Source: Akebia trifoliata (lineage: Eukaryota > Streptophyta > Magnoliopsida > Ranunculales > Lardizabalaceae). From it: a DNA stretch of 64,000 nucleotides. The DNA is taken from contig CM030716.1 in the NCBI GenBank assembly GCA_017979445.1, forward strand, positions 8,989,974-9,053,973. Reading direction: 5' to 3'. The stretch's first letter is position 1. Every line of letters begins with the position of its first letter. Below, one piece after another: positions 23,861 through 37,373 of this stretch. The position numbers and the translations under genes are program-made. The notes under the pieces are model-generated. The model worked only from the letters and a program-made list of their open reading frames with translations. It did no database searches and was not told where the DNA came from.

Positions 23861-24537
23861 TCGCAGTTTCACTTATCTATTATGTGCTTAGACAAATCAT
23901 ACATTTAAAATTCACCGAATCAAGGTAATTTTACTCAGTAATTTTAATTGTATTTTTTTAAAATAAAGGTTATTTTGGTAAAAATGACATGAGACTAATT
24001 GTCAAGATTTGGACTCAGTTTGTCTTATTCACTTCTTCACTCTAGAGTTTGAGTTGCAAAAAAAAAAATAAATCATCATTTCTTCTTTTGACAAGTTTTT
24101 TCTTCTAAATTTTCTTATTTTCTTTAGAAAATCGATTTTCAAAAATCCTCTTACTATGCAATTTTTCTGATTTCATCTTCACACTATTAGTTCGGCCTCA
24201 CAAGTGAAATTCTCAGGGATCACCCCTGCCTTTGACATTACTCCATAACGTATCTGTACAACAAGGTTGACAAAATTGAAGTGAAACAGAAGGTCCAGAT
24301 TTTTATATTAACAAATGAATTGCTAAATTATTTAATAAATAATAAATGGTCAAGTTTCCTCCAAAAATTCAGCACAACCACCTCCAAATATATTATGATT
24401 TATTAAGAAGATGACAAATCCCTCTTGTTAACAAATTATTTAGAAGAAAAATTCAATTTGGTTAAGCAAAGTGGGAGTGAGACCAAAATATCTAAAGTCT
24501 ATCTGGACCTAAATATTTCAAAAATCAATCAACGAGT

Positions 24538-24693
24538 GTTCAGAGTAGTAGTTAGGGTCTCTATACAAAAAAGGAGAGGTTTAGAGTTCAAATCTCTATT
24601 GGCTACCCACAAGTATCTATCCCGATCTACCTAATATGTGTGGTTTGTGGGTATTGGATGTACGAGGGGATTTGGGCAATGTATGATGTTCTA
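24538..24693 (+). repeat. SINE-like sequence (tentative, copy 2)
   Basis: Nearly identical counterpart of 6745-6900, with the same A-box-like and B-box-like motifs and the same reservations. Confidence 0.28.
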
Positions 24694-25749
24694 AGAGTCA
24701 CGCAATTTTGATTTTGACCCATCCCACATGGACCTACAGACCAAAAATCAGATTGATTGAGGTTTTTTTGCAGTTTTAAGAGTCGATATTTGTTACCCAC
24801 CAATATTTAGTTTTGACTTAAGGACCAAAAGAGATATAGTGACTTCTATATGATATAGATCACCTGTTTAGGATTGGGTTCATCCAAGCCTGACCCGAAC
24901 CCACCCATTCAAAGCCCTACCTACCAACTATCTTACCCATTATTCAATGAGTATGGCCCCTCTTGATATTGGTGTAGGTTGACCCGAACCCACCCATTCA
25001 AAGCCCTACCTACCACAGCTCCATGTGTGGCTTTCAGGAGGACACTTTTGTCATTTTAGAGTTCCGGACCCAGACTGTTGTATAGAACTTTTTTGTCCTT
25101 GTCTTCAAAGCTTGAGACTTTAAATTCTATCTATTTCAAATTTCAAAAATTGAATTTTTTTTGTTTTTTTTTTTTTTTTAAGTAAAAGATGATGATATTT
25201 TTTGGGAGAAAAATTAATGATTTTCCGTTCCACAAGTCATCTAAGAGTAGGTTGAATTCGTTAGAAAAAAAATGAGGTCAAGTAGGTAGAAATAATTTAA
25301 TTTTCATGACATGAACTTGAAGATTAACAGTTTTCAACAATTATTTTAGAGAAAATCAAGGATAGAATGATTGACACTTTGAAGAGGTTGAACATGAGAT
25401 AAGTGTCATTTAAGTCATTTTTTAGTTAGTTTATAAGGTGTTTTAGAACTACCCTCTTGTTAAATTGGTGATATTAGATTTAGTTCCTTGCAAAATGAAA
25501 GATTAGGTTTGTCCCCCTTAATCGTAAGTCAACGTTATGTTTTCATGATTTAATGGTGGAATTTTCATTTTCTGTTCAAAATACTATCCAAATACTTAAA
25601 TTATTAAATCAAAATTTTACAATTAAAAATCATTAAGTAAAATGAGTATTAACTTACCATCAAAGAGGTAAATCTAAATTTGCATTTTGAAAGATGGTAA
25701 ACCTAATATCACCAATTTAACAAGGGTATTTCTAAAATTTCCTAGTTCA

Positions 25750-26010
25750 TAAGAGAAGAAGTAAGGTACAAGTTATAAGTTTGAAAAATAAGGGTTTAAG
25801 AGAAGAAGTGAGTAAGGGTACAAGTTATAAGTTTGAAAAACAAGGGTTTAAGAGAAGAAGTAAGTAAAGGTACAAGTTATAAGTTTTTGGTATTTCTAAA
25901 ATTTCCTAGATCAGAACAGAAGAAGTAAGGTACAAGTTATAAGTTTAAAAAACAAGGGTTTAAGAGAAGAAGTAAGTAAGGGTACAAGTTATAAATTTGA
26001 AAAACAAGGG
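25750..26010 (+). repeat. Minisatellite upstream of GDSL copy 2
   Basis: Same unit number and order as 7957-8217, with almost no sequence difference. That is unusual for a minisatellite in a duplicated locus and fits the near-identical tract described in the findings. Confidence 0.85.
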
Positions 26011-26720
26011 TATCTCCACTAAAACAAGGAACCATGCTGAGGAATTGTTGCATTAGGCATAGAAGCTAGGATTATTATTTGCTAAAAATAAGGATTTTGA
26101 AAATAATAATTAAATTGCCTTACCAAGCAAAATAAAGTATCATTTGATATTTTCAGCATTTTTAAGTAAAATATTATGCTCTAAACTACATTGTTAAGAC
26201 CCATTGATAAAACAACATTATAAAATATAGTGGCACATACAAATTAACAAATTAAGAAAAACACAACAAAAATAAAAGTCTAATAGTCAAATTAAATAGA
26301 AAGGTACTCCTATGTTAATAAAATAACTACAAATAATTGATAAAGTCATCCATAATTGACGGATTCTAAGAAATTAAGGATGACAAATCGAGATTTTGAT
26401 GGGAATCTACTTTTTATGAGTGTGAAGAGTTGACCCAAGATGATTCCATTGGAATGCATTTCACGTTTATAATGTTTTTGAAATACCCAAACTGTCTTTT
26501 TCTCATTTTCTTTACTTACTTAGGTTTTTCAATATCGATTGTGATCATTTTCAAAAATCTATAGAAAAAAAATTACCAAATGAAATATCATAAAGGAGAG
26601 ATGAGGCCTACAGATTATTAAGAAAAGAAAATTTACTAAATGATTAATATTAAGATACTACCCAAAAATTTCCTCTAACAGGGTCTTTTAAGTAATTTAC
26701 TTTCTTCCCAAGAGGCTGAC

Positions 26721-26728
26721 TATATATT
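26721..26728 (+). promoter_or_regulatory. Possible TATA box of GDSL copy 2
   Basis: TATATATT at the same distance from the ATG (26744) as in copy 1, with the same implication for the start codon (alternative ATG at 26795). Confidence 0.4.
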
Positions 26729-26743
26729 GGTTAATGTTTAATC

Positions 26744-29700
26744 ATGACAACCAAGAGTAGGCAAATTCTCTCTTCTCCGTGTCCTTCCCCTCCCATGGCT
26801 TTGTATCCTCTGCTTAAGCTTCTTCTTCTTCTTCTTGTATTGTTAGCCAACACTGCTGGTCCAGTGTTGTGTTGCTACACCTCCATCTTCAATTTTGGTG
26901 ATTCATATTCTGATACAGGAAACTTACTCTACTTAGAAGGCGATAATCCTTCTGTCAAAGGCCGGTTTCCCTATGGAATGACTTATTTCCATCACCCAAC
27001 TGGTCGATGCTCTGATGGCCGTTTGGTTATCGATTTCATAGGTATGTATATATATATATACACACATGCATGAATATGTACTTTATAAATATCAACTGTT
27101 TGTTGGATTTTATGTTTAGCCAATAGGGATCATGTGTTTTTTCCATGAGTCCATGAGTCAATGGATCTCAACCCATTTATTATTCTAAATTTTCTTTTGA
27201 GATTAGTATAATATTTTGATTTATTAGGCGAAAATAGTTGTGTTTCCCCTGAAAAGACACTTATTCTTTGTTTGGATTGAGAGAAATGACGAGAAGAGAA
27301 AATAAATCAGTTTCTCCCCCTATTTCTCCTGTTTGGATTGTTATGTGGGGAGAGAAAAGAACAGGATTGGAGAGGAGGAGAGAAAAAAAAAAAAAGGGTG
27401 AGTTTTCTTTCTCTCAAAAAATGGAGAGAAATGAAAAGAAATCCTTTTAAATTATTTTATAATGCCAATTCTAAATCTCTTCTAAGATATTTTATTAAGC
27501 GAAACTTTAACTTTTTCTTAAAAGGAACATTGGAAAATTGCAAACAACCCATTTATTTTGCGCTCATGAGTAAAGTGAAAAAAAAAGAGGTAAATCATAC
27601 TTTGACCCTTATAATTTGGCATAATTTCATTTTGACCCTTAATGTTTTGATAATTTCACCTACTTACCTTATAGTTATCTAAAGGGTTCACTTATTCCCT
27701 TCCTATTAAGGGTGCAACTTGGTCCAATTCAAACCGAGAATCTAACTGAATCGATAGCTTTGGGGTGGTTTGATTTGGTTTGATTTAGAACTAGTCGCGA
27801 TTCGATTTTGGATTACAAAAATGGAGAACCAATCAATTTGGTTAAGTTCTCGTATCAAACTTGTATAGAACCGAACTAAATCGAGAACCGAATCCTTATG
27901 CAATAAATAAATAGATATGTATATAATAATTATTTTAGGAGTTGGGATGTAGATTAATGATCTTTTATGAATAAACTAATGATTTTTTATAGATAATTAG
28001 TGATTTATTCTATGAAAATTTATGTTTATTATATATTTATTTTTCATTAAAAATGTCACTTACAAATTATAGAATATTGGCAACCCATAGAGTTGAAACG
28101 AATCAAACCAACTTTAGTTCGGTTTGGGTTGGTTCAGTTTCAATGGAATTTGGTTCGGTTCTAGTTCTTATTAAGTGGAATCAACCTATGTTAGATCGGT
28201 TCCAATTGGACATCAAACAGAACCAAGTTGCACCCCAACTTCCAACAAATTCTCATGAATTTAACAATTAAATTCCTTTTATAAAGATCAATTTACTTTT
28301 TTTTTAAATGTTATTTTTGTTTTATAAACAAAGATATATTTGTGCAGGGGAAGAAGAATGGTTTTTCTCATGTGGGGGCAACTAAGAGTAGAAAAAAAAA
28401 TTGTGGGCTAATTAAGAGTGAAAAAAAATAGTTGTGGGGGTAACTAAAAGTGAATTTTTCTTTTTTTGTGACGACAATATTGACAAATTTGTTTATCCAC
28501 TGCTAAAATCTATCGCAATAGCACATTAATCTATAAAATTTGAAAACTTTTATGGGGGCAAGTGCCCCCACCGCCCCTGTACCTATGAAAAAATGAGTTC
28601 AATCAATGCCTAATAGGGGGTATTTTAATTGTTATTTAAAAAAAATCTAATAAAAACTAACATAAAATATGAGAGTACAATAGTAAAATATTATTAGGGG
28701 TCAAAATGAAATTATGTCAAACTATAAGGGTCAAAGTGTAATTTATCCTTTTAAAGAGAGTTGCTATTGCCATACCAAATTTTACTAATGCCACACCAAT
28801 TGTCTAATTCTTTTTCATTGAATTAAAGAGCAAAACAATTAATTAAACGTGCGCAAATTTAATTTTGTCCCCCTACTTCTAGTTAAAAGATTGGGGAGAA
28901 AATTAAGAGTATTATACCAAGATCGAAGATAAGGACTTGCTTGAGTCATTAAATATTTTAAGAAGATTGATTTTTTGACAGCCCCATCTGACATATGCCC
29001 TCTACGCCTCCATCATAGAATTGTAGACCAGTTGTCTTAGGATACATTGAATCATAAATCTATTTTGTGTATCCTGAGGCAAATGATCTATGGTTCTATG
29101 ATGAGGGCATATGTCACAGGGGGCCATCAGATTATCACGACTCATATTTTTATTTGATTCATCCAATAGAAATCACGAATTGAATTTCAGCTAGAGTCAA
29201 TGGTCATTCAATTTATTTTTAAAACTGTGTTCTAAATTGGTAAACTGTTATCGTAAATACCACAACCTGTGTCCAAAATCTGCCTTCAACACTAATTAAA
29301 TAGAAGAAAAAAAAAATCCTCATATTCTAAATATTTTAAAAGAGTAGGGATCTAGAAAGGTGTCCCATACCTAATCAAGGTCAAGTGGCATTCCATTTTG
29401 ATGGCGTGGGGAATTTTTGAGGACCCACTGATTGTATGGATATGTAGTCCATCCCTTGATGAATCTACACGCAAAAGACTAGTTTGATTGGTGATGATCA
29501 TAGCATTGTCTTAAGAATAATTTAAGATTGTTGGATTCAAGCTCTTTTCAAGAGCATAGATCTAGTGGATACAGGTTATAAATACTATGACTTTTGGTAG
29601 GTAGGTTCAGCAAAGGAATGGACCACATATCCATATTGGTCGAGTCAGTGGGTCCCAAAAATTTCACATTCCATAAAATTGGTACGGGACACCTACCACC

Positions 29701-32700
29701 TTACCTTGGCTAGGTAGGGGACACCTTTCTTAATTTTATGCACTTTTAAGGCTTTTTGGTTGGATCCGTTTTAATTTGGTGGGATTGATTTATAGTAGTC
29801 CAGTTTTTAAAAACATTGTTCACATGCATCAATCATCCCAAAAAGGAAAAAAAAAAAAAAAAAGATTCTTTTGACTGATGAATTCAGTGAGATTGTTAGA
29901 CATAAAATTGCTGAATTCTTTAATTTCATAGTGAAACCTCAAATTTTTAATGAAAAATGGTGGTGATGCGAATACAGCTGAAGCTCTAGGACTTCCACTT
30001 GTTCATCCATATTTGATACCCTACAGTAACGACGACCAAGGCTTCAAGCGAGGAGTGAATTTTGCCGTCGGAGGAGCTACAGCCTTAGATAACAGTTTCT
30101 TTAGTAACATAAATGTCAACAATCCCTACGCAATATACTCTTTGAACGTTCAACTTGATTGGTTCAAACAACTTTTGCCTTCTCTTTGCCACTCAACATC
30201 AGGTATTTGTAATTTATTTTATTTAGATTTTTTTTCCTTCTTCCATATAAGTATTTAAGATTGATGACTTCCATGATTCTAAAACTCTTCCTAGAACACG
30301 GGTAGCAACCCCAAAAGCAAATCATTGTGGATTGGCAGAATTTCCAATTACATTAACTCGTTTGGATACCTAGATGGTTAGTTGATACTTTGAAAATCTC
30401 ATTCGAGTTTACGAAAACTGGCTTGATGTTATATATATAGGGAGCGGTTCGGCAGCCCTAAAGTTTGTCAAACATTTCTTGTAAATCACTTTTGATGGGG
30501 TTAGAAGTTTTGGAATAGGCTGATTTTTTGTAAGGATGATCTCTATGGTGAAGAGATCATCCTCACCAAAAATCAGCTCATTTTGAAACTTCTAGTTTAC
30601 AAGTTGAAGAATCATGGATCGTCCAATTTTTGTAAATCACTTTTGATGGGGTTAGAAGCTTTGGAATGAGCTGATTTTTTGTGAGGATGATCTCTATTAA
30701 TAGGCTGATTTTGGTGGAGTCCTATTCATAGAGATCATCCTCACAAAAAATCAGCTCATTCCAAAGCTTCTAACTCATGTTTTGAAAAATGTTTGGCAAA
30801 CTTTAGGGCCGTTGAACTGCTCCAATATATATATATGATTTAATTGTTTGTAATGTGTATAGAATAAGATTGTTTGCTTCATCTATCAATCTACCTTATA
30901 TAGAAAATAATTAGTAATTAAATATAGATATCTATATTTATAAAATAAATTATGTTTTTTAATAAAAATAAGAAAAATTTTAAAATATATACGTATACTA
31001 GAGTTTGGACATTCTCTCTTGGGTTAAGGGGTAAAAGCATTAAAAATAAAGTTTGAAAGGTATTATTGACAATTTTAAATTTAAAAGGATAAAAGATAGA
31101 AATAATAAAATAAGTTAAAGGATAAAAAATAAAGTATAAAAAAATTATAAGGAATGAAGGAAAAAAAAATAAAGTGGATTTCACAATACTATACTTTGAT
31201 AGGAGGGTTAAAAGGTAGAAAAATGAAAAATAATAAAGTAAGTCAGAAGGGATAAAAGATGAAATATAATAAAGTTATATCACCAAACCCAATAGTCACG
31301 AAATATCACCCAATTCCGAAACTTCTAACCCCAATTTACAAGTTAAAGAATCTTGGACTATCTATTTCTTTGTAAACAACTTTTGATGCAGTTAAAAGTT
31401 TTGGAGTATGCTGATTTTTTGGTGAGGTTGATTACCTCATCATAGAGAACATCCTCCCCAAAAATCAGCCCATTCTGAAACTCTAAACTCATATAGGACA
31501 AAACACGTTAGTCAAATTGACTGTCGAACGAGATCCATAAATATACATATATAGATCACTGATTTAAAAATCCAGCTGGATCGACAATCTGAACACTGAT
31601 TTGAATAAACATTTTATTAAAAAATGTAGGTTTTTTCAAAACCAATGATTCAACCGCATGAGCCATCGGTTCTCATGAACCGATTCTTGAAATCTAAAAT
31701 GTTATTATTATTATTATTATAAAAAATCATTTTTATTAGGATTTTTTTAAGAAAGGAAGGAGAAAACTTTTTAGATTTGAAGAAAATAAAAGATGCAATG
31801 AAAATTTTTAAGTCTTTTTTGTTTTTTCATCAATTCATGAAAGAGTCCAAAAAAAATTTTCTATTTTTTATATTAAAAATTATTTAATAAAGACAAGCCT
31901 GTTTAACCATATTGAACATCAACCGACCATTCGAACAAATTTTTTATTTTATTATTGGTCCGATTTTTAAAACATTGAGATAGATAGATAAATGTTAATT
32001 CCTTTTATGTTTTTCACTTCTTAGTTGTTCATGTATAAGTTTCTATATTATAGATTGCAAAAAATTCTTCAGTCAATCTCTATTTGTTATGGGAGCGTTT
32101 GGGGGAAACGATTACTTCTATCCTTCTGCTGCTGGAAAAAGTTATGAAGAGATTCGAAAACTTGTACCTTTAATCATCAAGGCCACATCCCAGGCAATCC
32201 AGGTGAGAACAAAGACAAATTTAATTTGAGAAATTAATAAAATTGTTGTTGTCTCATATATATAAACAAGAGAAATTTATCAAAACGAAGCACTTTTCAA
32301 AATTATTTATCAAAACGAAGTACTATATATCTTATTTCCAAAAATGACATGTTATCATTTTCAAAAATATTTTATTTTACAAAAATAGTATACACAATAA
32401 TTTCAAGAATTTTGGTATCAAAAATAACTTTTTTTTATTTTTTAAAGTTCAGTGTCAATGGGATCCTTTTGGCTAGGGGTGCAACTTGGTTCGATTTAAA
32501 TTAATAATCAAACCAAACTGATAACTTTAGGTGGTTTGGTTAGGTTTGGAACAAGTTGCGGTTCGGTTCCGGATTACAAAAATGGAGAATTGATCAATTT
32601 GGCTCGATACTCAGATCAAGCTTGTACAGAACTGAACCAAACCAAGAATCGAATCCTTATACAATAAATAACTATATATGTATATAATAATTATTATGAA

Positions 32701-35700
32701 TTATTTTAGGAGATGGGACATAGATTAATGATCTTTTATGGATAAACTAATAACTTTTTATGGATAGATTAGTGATTTACTGTATGAAATTTTATGTTTA
32801 TTATTCGTTTATTTGTTCATTAAAAAGTGTTACTTGAATTTATAGAATATTGGCAAGTCATAGAACCGAACCAAACCAAATTGACTTTAGTTCGATTTGA
32901 GTTGGTTTGGCTCCAATGGAATTTGGTTCAATTATGATTCTTAGTTAGTAGAACCGACCTATATCGATACGGTTCCAATTGGAACTCAAATCGAACCAAG
33001 TTGCACCCCTACTTTTGACACTGCATAAAAATAAATTTTGATCTCATGTCAAAATGATCCTGTTGACATTGAGTATTTTTTTTATAAAAAAATTACCTTT
33101 TTCATAAGATCAAAATTTATTTTGTACGATGACAAAATTTTTTTTTTTTTTAAATATACTCAATGTCAACAAGATCCTTTCAAGATCAGAATTCATTTTT
33201 GTACAGTGTTAAAAGGATACCCTTGACACTAATTTTTTTTTTTTAAGGGTATTTTTTATACTAAAATTCTGAAAATTATTTTTTGTACTATTTTAGTAAA
33301 TTAAAATATTTTCGAAAATAATAATTTACCATTTTGGAAAATTAGTTTAAAAGTGCTCCATTTTGGGGATTATACAATTTTCAGTGCATATTTTAGTAAA
33401 TTTGCCCATATACAATTTATTGCTCTGTACCATGTTGTGGTCCATTTTTCTCATGGAAATTATGTTGGGAAAAAGTATGGCTCAGATGATGGGTATTTCC
33501 TAGAGAGACCCAATATAAATAGATCTAAATTAAGTGATTCCTAAAAAAAGTCTCTTCTTTATAGGATCAAACATTAGTTTAAATCACTCATATGTCTATG
33601 CTTTGCATAAAAAATCTGTTTGAGATTAGAAAAATCTATTTATGTCGAAAGATTTGATTGCTGACATTTAAAACAATAAAAAAAAAGTGCTTGGACCTAA
33701 GAAAACCCGATGGCAATGTAGATTTGCAGTAAAGAGAAATTAATTCAAACACTAATATTACCCACTTTTTAATATTATCAACATTATTTTGATCTAATAA
33801 TAATAAATTTCTTCTGTTTTGCAAATGACAACAATAAGCATGTGAGGTGTTAATCACCCCCACTAGGCCATTGGCTATAACCCCTCAATGCAATAGGATT
33901 ATGGTAATGCGCCTCCCAAGATACAACAAAGATGTCCCAAGACATCATAATGGATATTTGGGCCTAGTGATCCCAATGGTGCATATGAAACTTCACAATT
34001 GTGCATCATCAACCCAATTTAAAATATAGATATTGTTTTTTTCACTATATAAGCAATAATATACCTTAATATATGATAATACACAAAATAAAAGGGAATA
34101 CCCCTTACATTACAAAAATAGCAAAAAGATCCATCCAATCTGTCATTAGTGCTTTTCTTACAAACAATACATGGACACTCCAAAAAGTAGTGAAGAAAAA
34201 TACTTAATAGTAGAAAGTAAGAAACTATTGCAATTTTTTTTTTTTACATCCTTTTAAATTTGAGTACTAGGGTGACATTGGATTTACTGTGGTTTTTACA
34301 TTTCTGACGTGGAGATGAGCACATAATCGTAGAAATTATTTCCTCGCGATACGAGAAAACACATCTATGGTTACGTGCACACCTCCATGTCAGAAATGCA
34401 AAAATCGCAATAAAGCCAATATCACTCCAGCATTAGTGTTAAAGTTTAAGTTTATAATCTACCAATCTAAAGATATTATTTTTGGAGTGTAAACATGCAT
34501 ATGAAACCAGCACAAAACTAATATAAGGAACTAAAATGACAAAAGATTGACATCGATTCTCACTTTGGTGACATGAATCTGTGTATGGAACCATAGATGC
34601 TTTTCATCGAGATATAAGTAAACACATCTATGGATCTTTGGGTACCTCCACGTCAGCAAAGTGAGAATTGATGTGATGAGGTAACTCTGGCACAACTCAA
34701 CATTAAAATGACACCATGTTCATGCTAGCTATTCGATATGAGAATTAAGACATGATTATTTATAATCTCCATTGATGACTTATTTTTCTTCCTGTTGTTT
34801 TTGAGTAAAGACATTGATCAAGCTAGGAGCCCAGACGCTCCTGATCCCCGGAGAAGTTCCAGTAGGATGTTCTTCCATGTTTCTGACAATGTTTAAAAAC
34901 CCAAACAAGGAATTCTATGACCCAGAAACAGGTTGTTTGAAGTGGTTAAACAAGTTTGCCGAGTATCACAACAACCTTCTTCAAAAAGAGTTGGATAGAT
35001 TGCGAAAGCTGCATCCTGATACCACCATCATTTTCGCTGATTACTATAATTCTGCCATGCGTTTTTATCGCTCTCCAAGTCAATTTGGTGTGCTCTCTAA
35101 CCTCATTTATGATATTTTTTATTATTATTTATTGTGGTTCAATACCCTTTATTGAAACTAATTATTGATTTCATTAAAAGCATGCTTACCTATCAAAAAA
35201 TAAAAATAAAAAACGTCAAAAAATCATCCATCAAATTGACTTTTGGTATGTTACACTATAGAAAGAAGGCTGAAAGTCAGCCAGATTTAGACAAGGGATT
35301 TAAAAGATGAGTCACAATAAACTAAGGGCCTGTTTGGATACCAGGAGCAGAACTACTCTTCCAAAGAACAGGAGTTGAAGTACTCTATGGAGGAGCTGGA
35401 AAAGTAATTTTGTGCAGAAAGGGCGTTTGGCAATCAACTCTGTGAAGTACTGGCAGAAGTACTTTTGTGCTGGAAGTTTGTTTGGGAACCATACTGACTT
35501 CTCATGACTTCTAGAAAAAAGACCAGAATACCCTTATATTATACTAGTTACTGTTTTTTATCTTTTAGTGTCATAATATGCCTTCAAACTATACTGTTTT
35601 TGACATTTTAATTATAAATATTAATATAATATAATATAATAAATATTAATATAATATAATATAATATTTTAAATATTAAATATTAATATAATATGTTTAA

Positions 35701-37199
35701 ATCTATTATACTCAAAATTAAAAAAAAAAAATTGACAGATTGTCTTTTAGTGTCATAATATGCCTTCAAACTATACTATTTTTGACATTTTAACTATAAA
35801 TATTAATATAATATAATATAATAAATATTAATATATATAATATAATAAATATTAATATAATATAATATAATATAATATTTTAAATATTAATATAATATTT
35901 TAAATATTAAATATTAATATAATGTGTTTAAATCTATTATACTCAAAATTTAAAAAAAAAATTGACTGACTGTCTTTTAGTGTCATAATATGCCTTCAAA
36001 CTATATTATTTTTGACATTTTAACTATAAATATTAATATATATAATATAATAAATATTAATATAATGTGTTTAGATCCATTATACTCAAAATTTAAAAAA
36101 AAAATTGACTGACTGTCTTTTAGTATCATAATATGCCTTCAAACTATATTGTTTTTGACATTTTAACTATAAATATTAATATAATATAATATAATATTTT
36201 AAATATTAAATATTAATATAATGTGTTTAACTATAAATATTAATATAATATAATATAATAAATATTAATATAATATTTTAAATATTAAATATTAATATAA
36301 TGTGTTTAAATCCATTATACTCAAAATAAATAAAAAAATTAATATTAATAAATGTTTCTTTCATTTGATTTAAGGGCAAATGATTAGGAATATTTTCATA
36401 GAAAATTAATAAAGTTAAGGGTATTTTGGTAAAACGAACCATTAAATTTTGACTCCCCGCAAGATGAGTTTTGAGAAATAGGTTTTCTCGACTTCTTCAC
36501 AAAGAGTAATTTCTTGCTCTTGCGCGGAGTAACTCTTCGAAGGAGTTGTTTATCCAAACGACTTCTAACTCCCCGCAAGAGTCAGAAGTAGCTAAGGAGT
36601 CCTATCCAAACGCCTACTAAGTTGCTAAAACTGATGCTCTTGATTTGGCAGTGTACAAAACCATTGATATTTTTCTTCAGGCTATACAAGGAAAAAGATC
36701 TATGGTTTTGTTCTTATGCTACATCAAGAGCGTTAGCTCTAGCAAGTAAGTTTATCATTAGTTTTAAAAAATTGTAATGCCCAACATTTTTTTAGCTATC
36801 ATCATGTATCATGATAACATTGTTTATTCAATATTCTTCTACCCCACTATATAATAGCAGTTCTTGATTGGGTTGATTGGGCTCTAGACACTCAATCAAA
36901 GGCATTTACATGTGGATTCTTACAGCTTTCATATTGTTTTAGGATTTTCAAAGGGAGCACTTGCAGCTTGTTGTGGAGGGGAAGGTCCATATAATTTTAA
37001 CTTATTGGCTGGGTGTGGAAAGGAGTATTCAAAACTCTATGGCGACCCATCAACATTTGCCAATTGGGATGGTCGTCACCTAACGGAAGCAGCATACAAA
37101 ACAATTGCCAGTAGTATATTAGATGGATCTTACTCTATTCCTCCATTCAACATCTCTTGTTTAGCACCAATAGGGGATATTAGATTTGATCCCAAATAA
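26744..37199 (+). CDS. GDSL esterase/lipase, tandem copy 2 (five exons)
   Basis: Exons are 26744-27041, 29978-30202, 32054-32202, 34811-35087 and 36943-37199, with the same phases and the same 401-residue length as copy 1. All catalytic blocks are present (Ser54, Asn193 in GGND, Asp359, His362) and there is no premature stop, so it looks functional. Exons 1-3 are identical to copy 1 at the nucleotide level. Exons 4-5 differ at 16 nucleotides and six residues: S254N, L307M, T322A, S338L, R343K and F349Y (copy 1 to copy 2). T322A and S338L lie in the Cys-rich stretch before the catalytic Asp-His. Intron 4 is 1855 bp, against 558 bp in copy 1, because of an inserted MITE-like element. Reaction and export are predicted as for copy 1; the substrate is unknown. 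Confidence 0.92.
27586..28752. mobile_element. TIR element in intron 1 of GDSL copy 2 with nested MITE (27710-28236)
   Basis: Counterpart of 9816-10982 with the same outer inverted repeats and the same nested hAT-like MITE at 27710-28236. Only a handful of base differences from copy 1. Confidence 0.65.
28981..29124. repeat. Inverted repeat in intron 1 (copy 2)
   Basis: Identical counterpart of 11211-11354. Confidence 0.6.
29354..29730. mobile_element. MITE in intron 1 (copy 2)
   Basis: Identical counterpart of 11584-11960. Confidence 0.72.
30439..30824. mobile_element. Double-hairpin MITE in intron 2 (copy 2)
   Basis: Identical counterpart of 12669-13054; the perfect 47-bp arms are at 30651-30697 and 30728-30774. 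Confidence 0.8.
31305..31540. mobile_element. Degenerate fold-back MITE, intron 2 (copy 2)
   Basis: Identical counterpart of 13535-13770. Confidence 0.6.
32474..33011. mobile_element. hAT-like MITE in intron 3 (copy 2)
   Basis: Counterpart of 14704-15242 with the same termini and target duplications. Divergence between the two tandem copies resumes inside this element, at 14790 versus its partner base near 32560. Confidence 0.78.
34277..34420. repeat. Fold-back in intron 3 (copy 2)
   Basis: Counterpart of 16510-16653, with point differences as expected for the diverged part of the duplication. The second fold-back is at 34549-34675. Confidence 0.65.
35326..36617. mobile_element. PIF/Harbinger-like MITE with internal expansion, intron 4 of GDSL copy 2
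   Basis: Absent from copy 1, where the site reads AATAAACTAAGTTGC. The insert starts GGGCCTGTTTGGATA and ends TATCCAAACGCCTAC (or two bases earlier), giving 15-nt inverted ends. The target duplication is TAA or ACTAA. The left third and the last 150 bp are ordinary element sequence. The middle (about 35560-36350) is a run of AATATTAATATAAT-type repeats interspersed with four or five copies of AGTGTCATAATATGCCTTC. Inserted after the tandem duplication. Confidence 0.75.
35560..36350. repeat. AT-rich tandem array inside the intron-4 element
   Basis: Copies of a unit containing GTCTTTTAGT(G/A)TCATAATAT, CTTCAAACTATA and TTTTTGACATTTTAA recur at about 35567, 35743, 35973 and 36115, separated by variable (TAATA)n-rich stretches. 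Related elements at 18304 and 37374 have a single unit. Confidence 0.75.
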
Positions 37200-37373
37200 G
37201 AATCAACTTTCAAATATTATTGTTTGATGAATGTTTCAATCATCAATAAGGAAAATAAGTGTGACGTATGGTTTGTCTAGAATTATTAAATTATTGATTT
37301 CATTCAAAAGATTATTGTAGTATGATCAATTCTTGAATGAATTCTATCAAAAATATACTCTTTCATTCACTTA

